From Marinagarivorans sp. UBA5870 (GTDB lineage: Bacteria > Pseudomonadota > Gammaproteobacteria > Pseudomonadales > Cellvibrionaceae): 7,785 nt of DNA. The DNA lies in the NCBI GenBank assembly GCA_002432555.1, contig DJFO01000294.1, positions 1 to 7,785 of the forward strand, in the 5' to 3' direction. How positions within the stretch are numbered: position 1 is the stretch's first letter; the number at the start of each line of letters is the position of its first letter. The translations under genes and the position numbers were made by a program. Under the pieces are notes generated by a model. It was not told where the DNA came from. It worked only from the letters and a program-made list of their open reading frames with translations, and did no database searches. This document shows positions 1 through 6,500 of this stretch, piece by piece.

Positions 1-770
1 CGATCCCTGAATCGTCCCCATACGTCCGTAAAGATTTTAGGGCGGGTAAATTGCCGCCGTGGCCGCAACCGTTTTTAGCAGCGGCGCAACAGCGGAGAAA
101 TTGACCGTTAATCGCGCGCGCCCGACTGAGTCCTGCTTCGTTAGGCTTTTTTGGGCCTTCACATTCTTACAGGCTGGCTCGGTTTTACAATAATTTACAA
201 ATTCTAAAAGAGTGGTTGCGCGCTATAACTGCAGAGATAGATGGCCGATTACCCCAGCAATGACTTCGAACGCAGCCCGTGGGGGATCGTTGCCCAGCGA
301 CGACATTTTTTAGGGCTGGACGAGCAGAAAAACAGTTGTTAGGATTGTGCCCGCTCAAGTAAACACGTTAGGAATATTCAATGCAGGAAATGGCAAAGGA
401 CCTTCGCCAAGCGTGGTTTTGCCGGGGTAAAAGCTGTTTCTCTTAGACGCCCGAAAATCAAAAATTCAAGCCGCGTCTATGACAGTTCTACGCCAGATCA
501 AATCCCTTCGTGTCTGACGGTTTTATCGCTGTTGCCGTGATCGACAAAATGACCTTGCATCGCGCTTTAGTGCGTTGTATGTGTCTAGTTCAGTGCTGGT
601 ACATCCCTGCTCGATCGGGTGCGCCTTTTGTTAATTCGAGCGCTGTGTCCGTTGAGCTGCGCAGATCTACACAGTCGCAATTTTCGGTGCTGCGCCCCCT
701 TGTTGCCGCGAAACTTTCTCTTGATAAGAGGTTCATCATTTCGCCCGTCTATAGCGAATTTTTAACCTTA

Positions 771-797
771 AGGAAAGTTCCTGCGTGACCCGGTCAC
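771..797. promoter_or_regulatory. Two adjacent operator-like palindromes beside a TATAAA box
   Basis: AGGAA-AG-TTCCT (771-782) is followed three bases later by GTGACC-C-GGTCAC (785-797), both perfect inverted repeats. A TATAAA sequence lies just after them at 804-809 and could be a -10 element for rightward transcription. No good -35 element is found 16-18 bases upstream of it, and the palindromes occupy that place. This is the layout expected of a regulator-dependent promoter, but the regulator is unknown and chance cannot be excluded. Confidence 0.3.
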
Positions 798-908
798 TTC
801 TCCTATAAACAGCCGGCCGGTGAAAGTGAGCAATTGCTATGACATCTTTTACAAATATGTTCACTGAAAACTGGTATCGTCGGCACCAGTTCGTATTGCC
901 AAAAAAAT

Positions 909-924
909 TGTGAAATGTTTCACT
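909..924. promoter_or_regulatory. CRP/Vfr-like binding site
   Basis: TGTGA-N6-TCACT matches the CRP-family consensus TGTGA-N6-TCACA at nine of ten core positions. The flanks are AT-rich (a run of seven A before it, GATAAAA after it), as at many real sites. Within it lies the perfect palindrome GTGAAA-TG-TTTCAC (910-923). It sits about 330 bp before the enoylreductase start. No clear -10 element is seen at the usual distance, so the regulated promoter is not identified. Confidence 0.35.
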
Positions 925-1130
925 GATAAAACCGCTGATAGCCGTCAGGATTGTTCGCAGCAAATTTTTCTGCATGTCCAGATGATCTCGGTTGATAGCA
1001 CAACTATCCGACGATTATTTGTCATAAAGACAATTTCTCCTGCCTTTGCAGTTGGTCAAGCAAGTGCGCATCGCCAGTACGGCACAAAGCTATGCCTTGG
1101 TGATAAGCGATGAATTAACACCGAAAAAAC

Positions 1131-1230
1131 GTGAGGTCCCGAGGTAGGGACCTTGCCCGCTGAAGACGTGTTGGCTTCTGCGGTGTGCGAAATATTTTGA
1201 ATCGTCTTCTAGTAGTCACCCTTCGCGGGC
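1131..1230 (+). promoter_or_regulatory. Structured 5' leader of the operon (two stem-loops)
   Basis: Stem I is AGGTCCC (1134-1140), loop GAGGTA, GGGACCT (1147-1153), extendable in RNA by G-U pairs to 1131-1156. Stem II pairs GCCCGC (1155-1160) plus GAAG (1162-1165) with CTTC plus GCGGGC (1221-1230), ten base pairs with one bulged T at 1161. A competing inner stem pairs GAAGACG (1162-1168) with CGTCTTC (1203-1209). Stem II ends 8 nt before the AAGGAG ribosome site of the enoylreductase gene. Neither stem is followed by a T run on this strand, so they do not look like intrinsic terminators. They may tune translation or mRNA stability. I do not recognise a known riboswitch class. Confidence 0.4.
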
Positions 1231-1238
1231 AGTAGCGC

Positions 1239-1244
1239 AAGGAG
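1239..1244 (+). promoter_or_regulatory. Ribosome binding site of the enoylreductase gene
   Basis: AAGGAG is a strong Shine-Dalgarno match with an 8-nt spacer to the ATG at 1253. It decides the start of this gene. Confidence 0.85.
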
Positions 1245-1252
1245 CATTTGGA

Positions 1253-2752
1253 ATGAACTCGTTATCGAGAGATGTAGCCGCAGAGTCGCTTGGCAGTGCG
1301 GATTTTCGTGCTGAATTTAATCTGAGATACGCCTACTATGCAGGTGCCATGTACAAGGGAATCGCATCGGTTAGGCTTGTTGTGGCTATGGCAAAGAACA
1401 ACCTTTTGGCATTTTTTGGTTCTGGTGGGCTGAAAATCGCGGAAATCGAAGCCGCGATCATTGAAATCAAAAGATGTCTTGACGACGACCAAACCTTTGG
1501 CATGAACCTGCTATGTAATTTGGACATGCCACAGCGGGAGGAAGAAGTTGTCCGTCTGTATATCCATCACGGCGTGACCTTGGTGGAAGCATCAGCATTC
1601 CCTCATATCACCAGAAGCCTCGTCTTGTACCGACTCAAGGGCTTGAGGCAGTCAAGTGACGGCCTACTGCACGCGCCACACCGCATTATCGCCAAAATCT
1701 CCCGACCTGAAGTTGCCGAAGCATTTATGCGGCCGGCGCCGGAACACATCATCAATAAACTGCTTAGCGATGGAGCCATCAGCAAAGAAGAAGCCCATCT
1801 GGGAAAAATGCTTCCCATGGCCAACCATGTTTGTGTTGAATCCGATTCGGGAGGTCATACGGATCAGGGAAGGGCATTAATCCTGATCCCGACGGTGCTG
1901 CGGCTGAGGAATCGAATCATGCGTGAAATGGCTTATGCGCGCTCTATCTGCGTGGGGGCGGCGGGTGGAATCGGGACACCCGAAGCCGCGGCCGCCGCCT
2001 TTGTTCTCGGTGCAGAATTCGTGGTCACTGGTTCGATTAATCAGTGTACAGTTGAAGCCAACACGAGCGACGCAGTAAAGGATATTTTGCAAGATATCCA
2101 TATCCAGGACACAGCCTATGCTCCGGCAGGAGACATGTTCGAAATCGGTGCAAAAGTACAGGTGGTTAAAAAAGGACTCCTTTTTTCCAATCGAGCAAAT
2201 AAATTGTATGAACTTTATTCCCAACACCGATCCTTGGACGAAATTGAACTTAGCGTCAGGCAACAACTCGAATCACGTTTCTTCAAGCGCTCTTTTGCGT
2301 CCGTATGGGCGGAGACTGCCGCATATCTCGATCAAATGATTCCAGGAGCCAGTGAGGTCGTTGCACAAAATCCAAAAGCCAAGATGGCCCAAGTATTCCG
2401 CTGGTATTTTGTGCATTCCAGTCGCTTGGCGCTCGCGGGCGATGCCGCTTCAAAGGTGGATTTTCAAATCCATTGCGGCCCCGCAATGGGAGCGTTCAAT
2501 GACTGGGTGCGAGGCACACCCTTGGAGTCCTGGAAGGAGCGGAACGTCGCCGCTATAGCACGGCTGCTCATGGAGCACGCGGCGAGCTTTCTCGATAGCC
2601 GCTTCTTGCACGGGTCAGCCAAAGCTTTTTCTACAGAAAGTCGAGTCGAAAGTGAATTTGAAACCGGGACTAGCAATAGACTGCTACATGGAATGTCCAG
2701 CCGCAGAGAAAGTCCAGCCGGCTTTCCGGCTTTATCAATTACAGGCCGATAG
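1253..2752 (+). CDS. PfaD-family trans-acting enoylreductase of a PKS (FMN-dependent)
   Basis: This 499-residue protein belongs to the PfaD/2-nitropropane dioxygenase-like family, TIM-barrel FMN enzymes that act in trans to reduce the alpha,beta double bond of ACP-bound intermediates in trans-AT PKS and PUFA synthases. Family marks run in order: YAYYAGAMYKGIAS near the N-terminus, FFGSGGL (about 55-61), RIIAKISRPEVAEAF, VESDSGGHTDQG with the conserved His202, the phosphate-binding GAAGGIG at 235-241, GSINQCTVEA, and DTAYAPAGDMFEIGAKVQVVKKG. A family-typical end, FNDWVRGTPLESWKERNV, comes before residue 455. The last 45 residues are an unmatched, Ser/Arg-rich tail. There is no fused AT domain, unlike PksE. 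The ATG is chosen because it is the first one after a strong AAGGAG. The gene is followed after 145 bp by the PKS on the same strand, so the two are likely co-transcribed. Family is seen clearly; the module it serves is unknown. Confidence 0.95.
   Translation: MNSLSRDVAAESLGSADFRAEFNLRYAYYAGAMYKGIASVRLVVAMAKNNLLAFFGSGGLKIAEIEAAIIEIKRCLDDDQTFGMNLLCNLDMPQREEEVVRLYIHHGVTLVEASAFPHITRSLVLYRLKGLRQSSDGLLHAPHRIIAKISRPEVAEAFMRPAPEHIINKLLSDGAISKEEAHLGKMLPMANHVCVESDSGGHTDQGRALILIPTVLRLRNRIMREMAYARSICVGAAGGIGTPEAAAAAFVLGAEFVVTGSINQCTVEANTSDAVKDILQDIHIQDTAYAPAGDMFEIGAKVQVVKKGLLFSNRANKLYELYSQHRSLDEIELSVRQQLESRFFKRSFASVWAETAAYLDQMIPGASEVVAQNPKAKMAQVFRWYFVHSSRLALAGDAASKVDFQIHCGPAMGAFNDWVRGTPLESWKERNVAAIARLLMEHAASFLDSRFLHGSAKAFSTESRVESEFETGTSNRLLHGMSSRRESPAGFPALSITGR
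2716..2731 (+). other. Terminator-like hairpin inside the 3' end of the enoylreductase gene
   Basis: AGCCGG-CTTT-CCGGCT is a perfect six-base-pair stem followed by TTAT. It lies within the coding tail, 21 bases before the stop codon. The T run is too short for a strong intrinsic terminator. It could cause partial termination or pausing between the two genes. A nine-base direct repeat, GTCCAGCCG, overlaps its left side (2695-2703 and 2712-2720). Confidence 0.3.
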
Positions 2753-2897
2753 GCTCAGCCACAAAATACATCGATGGGGCCAATTTTGACATGGCTTCTC
2801 ATCAGGATGCGCGTTGCCACGAAATCCTCAGAGATTTAACAGAATCATAGGTGGTAACGGAAAACTTACCGGAACTGGACCAGGGGGTTGATGATCG
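2753..2897 (+). other. Intergenic gap between enoylreductase and PKS
   Basis: The gap is 145 bp. It holds a perfect TTGACA hexamer (2786-2791) but no matching -10 element at 16-18 bases, so I do not call a promoter. Two very short reading frames (2774-2839 and 2791-2850) have no support. No terminator is seen, which fits readthrough from the enoylreductase into the PKS. Confidence 0.5.
2883..2887 (+). promoter_or_regulatory. Weak ribosome binding site of the PKS gene
   Basis: GGGGG with a 10-nt spacer to the ATG at 2898 is the only purine-rich block at a usable distance. An in-frame TGA at 2892-2894 rules out any earlier start, so ATG 2898 is the first possible start of the PKS. The site is weaker than that of the upstream gene. 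Confidence 0.5.
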
Positions 2898-3509
2898 ATG
2901 GACAACGCTGAACGCAATAACCCAACGGAATCCGAAAGACAGCTTGCTGCCTTTCTTTATCAATCGTTCACCAACGCAAGCTGTGTTGGCGGGGAAAAGG
3001 CAGGTGCCTGCCCGGAGACGATCGTGTTGATCGGTCGCTTCTCGGACGGGCTCTTAGACCAGATAAAGGAATCTATTGCGAGCCGGCAGGGAACAATCCG
3101 GTTGTGTCACTTAACCCTTGATTCGCTCGACGTTTCGCAGTGGCAAACACTTCAACAGCACAACATACAACATGAGCAGCCAGAAGACCTGTTCGTTTTA
3201 CTCCGGCAAAAAGGAGTTGCGGATTTAGCAACGACAGGCTTCGTCATTCACGCCGAGTCCGTGGCGGCGGCATTCGATCAAAAGCCTCTGGAGCAGGGGT
3301 TGCATCCGGGCAAACTTGCGCATCCATGGATGGGTCTCATGCGATCGCTCCGGTCTGCCGTCGGACAAACGCCGTGGACGCTGAAGGTAATCAAGGAGCC
3401 TGCGACTGCTGCTATGGCGGAGGTGTCGCAGAAAATTTTCGATCTCACTGCCGCGGCGGGATTTCTTCCGGCAACCGACAGCAACTTTAACAAGGATATC
3501 CGGCAGACC
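2898..3509 (+). other. PKS N-terminal adaptor-like region (residues 1-204)
   Basis: About 200 residues precede the GNAT domain. CurA also has an adaptor region of similar length before its GNAT domain, and the constant 14-residue offset to CurA suggests the same arrangement. Sequence such as ETIVLIGRFSDGLLDQI and PWTLKVIKEPATAAMAEVS looks like alternating strands and helices, but I recognise no catalytic motif. The role is probably structural or partner binding. This is inference from position. Confidence 0.5.
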
Positions 3510-6500
3510 AGAATTCTGGAGTTATCCGCTTGCGATGTAGTCGCGCGGGAGGCATGTGAAGCCGATCTGGACGATCTGCTCGACCTTGAAAATCGTTGTT
3601 GGCCCGACAAGCTGCGCGCGACCCGCCAGACTTTGCAGCAGCGCATCGACGCCTATTCCGGCGGTCAACGCGTGTTGGTGTACGCACAGCGGGTGGTTGG
3701 GGTGATCTACTCGCAACGCATTCACGACACGAAACAGCTGTATCGATACAATTCCGACAGCGTGCCCGAACTCCATTCCCCGGAGGGAACAATCGCGCAG
3801 CTGATTGCGATCAATGTCCATCCGGATTTTCAACAATTGCGCCTTGGCGATCAACTGCTTGAGTACATGCTGCAGCGCTGCGCGCTTGATCTTACGCTGA
3901 CTTCCGTTGTGGCAGTGACCTTGTGTCACAGTTTTGCAAGCCAGTTCGAGCGAACCATGCCGCAATATATAGGTGCGCGTGACGCCCTTGGTCTGCTCCT
4001 TGATCCCATTCTTCGATTCCACGAACTGCACGGAGCGGAGATCGCGGATTTGATTCCCGAATATCGTAAAAATGATGTTGCCAATCAGGGGTTCGGTGTT
4101 TTGGTGCGGTACGATATTCAACATCGCAGACGGCGGGATCTGACGTTTGATCACGCCAAACGGGAGGACATCGGGCGGGTTGGAACAGCCCACGGTAAAA
4201 GCTCTCCTGGCCGACAGGAACTGCGGTCCTTTTTACAAGAGGCATTACAAGCGGCAGTCCAGCAGGCTTTGCCTGGCGTGACAAATGAGAACTTCGACCC
4301 GGCCCGCCCGCTGATGGAACTGGGTTTAAATTCCTTGAGCTTGATGAGCTTTGGTGAGAAATTATCTTCCTTTCTGGGGCGCAAACTGAGCGCAACGTTT
4401 TTCTTTCAGTTCAATACTTACGAGAAAATTTTAAACCACCTAGAATCGTTCGTGGCGGGAGCTCCCATTGCTTCACCGCAAGGTGCCCTATCGGAAGAAG
4501 CAAACTCCGCGATCCGCAGTGAGACTACTGCGGTACCGGTCCGGGACACCGCTGTAGGGGATATTGCAATAGTAGGCGCTGCCTGCCGCCTGCCGGGGGG
4601 AATCAACAGTCCAGCAGATTTGTGGGAATTTTTACGCGCGCAGAAATCCGCTATCGACGTAATGCCCGCGGGTCGCTGGTCCTGGCCAGACACTATAGAT
4701 CCAGTACTTCGCCATAAAGGCATAGATTTGGGCGGGTTCATCGCCGATGTCGCGGCCTTTGATGCATCCTTTTTTAATTTGTCGCCGAAGGAAGCGGAAA
4801 TAATCGACCCGCAACAACGCATTCTTCTGGAGCTGGTCTGGGGAGCGCTCGAAGACGCAGGCTATTCGGCGGCAGCCCTGGGCGATAGCGCGACAGGCGT
4901 ATTTATAGGCGCGAGCGGTTCCGATTACCGCCTGCGCCTTGAGCAACATGCAGGTCGTGCCGAGGCACACTGGGGAACCGCCACCTCACCGGCCGTTTTG
5001 GCCAATCGCATATCCTACTTTTACGATTTTACCGGCCCGAGCCTGCAGATTGATACGGCCTGCTCGAGCTCTCTCGTCGCTATTAATTCAGCGGTTAAGT
5101 CGCTGCGCAGTGGAGAATGTGAGCAAGCGATCGTCGGCGGGATCAATATCATCTGCCATCCCGGAAATAGCATGGTCTATTACGACGCCGGAATGTTATC
5201 GCCGGACGGAATTTGTAAGTCGTTTGATGAGGCGGCGAACGGTTACGTGCGGGCGGAGGGAGCCGTTGTCCTTTTCCTCAAACCGCTGCCGTCGGCGCTG
5301 AGTGATGGAGACGATATTTATGCTGTGATCAAAGGCACGGCATGCAATCATGGAGGCCGGGCGGGTGGGCTAACGGTGCCTCATCCGGGTAAGCAAGCAA
5401 AATTATTAGTGGATGCATGGCGAGATGCCGCGGTCTCTCCCGCCTCGATCACCTATATCGAAGCCCATGGCTCGGCGACGCGTTTGGGAGATCCGATCGA
5501 AATTGCTGGTATTCAGCAGGCCTTCAATAGTCAGCCAACCTACGGAGATGCACCTCCTTGCGGGATAGGCAGTATCAAAACAAACCTCGGACATTTGGAA
5601 GCGGCCGCGGGTATTGCCGGCGTATTGAAAGTAATCTTGTCGCTGACGCATAAGGAATTGATTGCTAATCAACATTTCAATCAATTAAATCGCGAAATTG
5701 ACCTGACCAACGGCCGGCTTCGCATTCAAACTGTCTCTTCGCCTACGCCAGCGCACGGTCGAGACCGCGCGCCTTGCATAATGGGCGTCAGCAGTTTCGG
5801 CTCCGGCGGAGCTAACGCCCATGTGGTGCTGCAGGAATATTCCTCTGGCAGCCCGCAAGCCGAACCGTCGGCGGGCCCCGGCCTGTTTGTTTTGTCAGCA
5901 AAAGAGGCGGGCGTTCTGCAAGATTATGCGCAACGTTTGCTGCTTTTTATCGAACAGCACCGCGATATTTCCCTGCCGAGAATTTTGTACTCGCTACAGC
6001 GGCGACAGCAATTTGGCGAGCGGGTGGCAATTGTCTGTTCCAACCGGGACGAACTCCTGAACAAATTGCGTAACTTCGTGCGTGGGTTCCCGAGCGAATG
6101 CGCTTATGCGGATAGCGGAGCGACAGTCGAAAAGCGGCCGGGCTTTTTGGCTGGTGCGGCGGATAGCTGGCGGAGGCTCCGCAGCAATGCTGTCAGCGAA
6201 GAGAACCTTGCCGCGCATCTGGCACAGCTTGGCCAGTTGTGGATGTCCTGTAACACAGTGGTTGATTGGCAGTTCCTGTATGAAGCGGCTCCGGGCCGTG
6301 TTCGACTTCCAACTTACCCGTTCAAGCGGGACCATTATTGGATTCCCTTCGAAGATCGACCATTTCCGGTAAGCGAGGCACGGGATGGACAAGGGGCGAC
6401 CGGTCAGGGGGAAACGCGTTCCCTCACACCCGTTGCGGCGCCTGTTCCCGCCATTCGTCTCTACTCGCCGCAATGGCGACTGGATGAGCACGGCTTGCAC

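Larger units (their letters stand above)
1..1252. other. Long non-coding region upstream of the PKS operon
   Basis: No gene can be supported here. Reading frames are short, do not resemble any family I recognise, and lack good ribosome sites. No tRNA- or rRNA-like stretch is visible. By eye it is richer in A and T than the downstream genes. Its right half (about 770-1250) holds several palindromes, one CRP-like site and a structured leader, listed separately, so it probably contains the control region of the enoylreductase-PKS operon. Positions 1-770 show no structure I can name. The left part could hide the 3' end of a gene that starts outside the window or a decayed gene, but I see no firm sign of either. 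Confidence 0.6.

Noticed and set aside
3..104. Open frame from the left edge ending in TGA, possible C-terminus of an upstream gene
   Set aside because: Only 33 residues, no family match, and no convincing terminator follows; chance openness is likely.
381..446. 21-codon frame that could be a leader peptide
   Set aside because: Weak ribosome site, no downstream gene close by, and no attenuator structure next to it.
510..788. GTG-started 92-codon frame on the + strand
   Set aside because: No ribosome site, no recognisable domain, irregular composition, and it overlaps a palindrome.
1120..1153. Possible intrinsic terminator on the - strand (stem 1134-1153 followed by a T run in reverse)
   Set aside because: There is no leftward gene to end here, and four bases separate the stem from the T run.
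2786..2791. Perfect TTGACA, possible internal promoter for the PKS
   Set aside because: No acceptable -10 hexamer at 16-18 bases downstream.
2791..2850. Small frames in the gap between the two genes
   Set aside because: About 20 codons each, no family match, no strong ribosome site.
3522..4193. 223-codon frame on the - strand inside the PKS
   Set aside because: It lies opposite the GNAT domain, whose catalytic motifs are clear in the + frame; it is an antisense shadow.
5994..6500. 168-codon frame on the - strand
   Set aside because: It lies opposite the post-KS linker, which reads well on the + strand.
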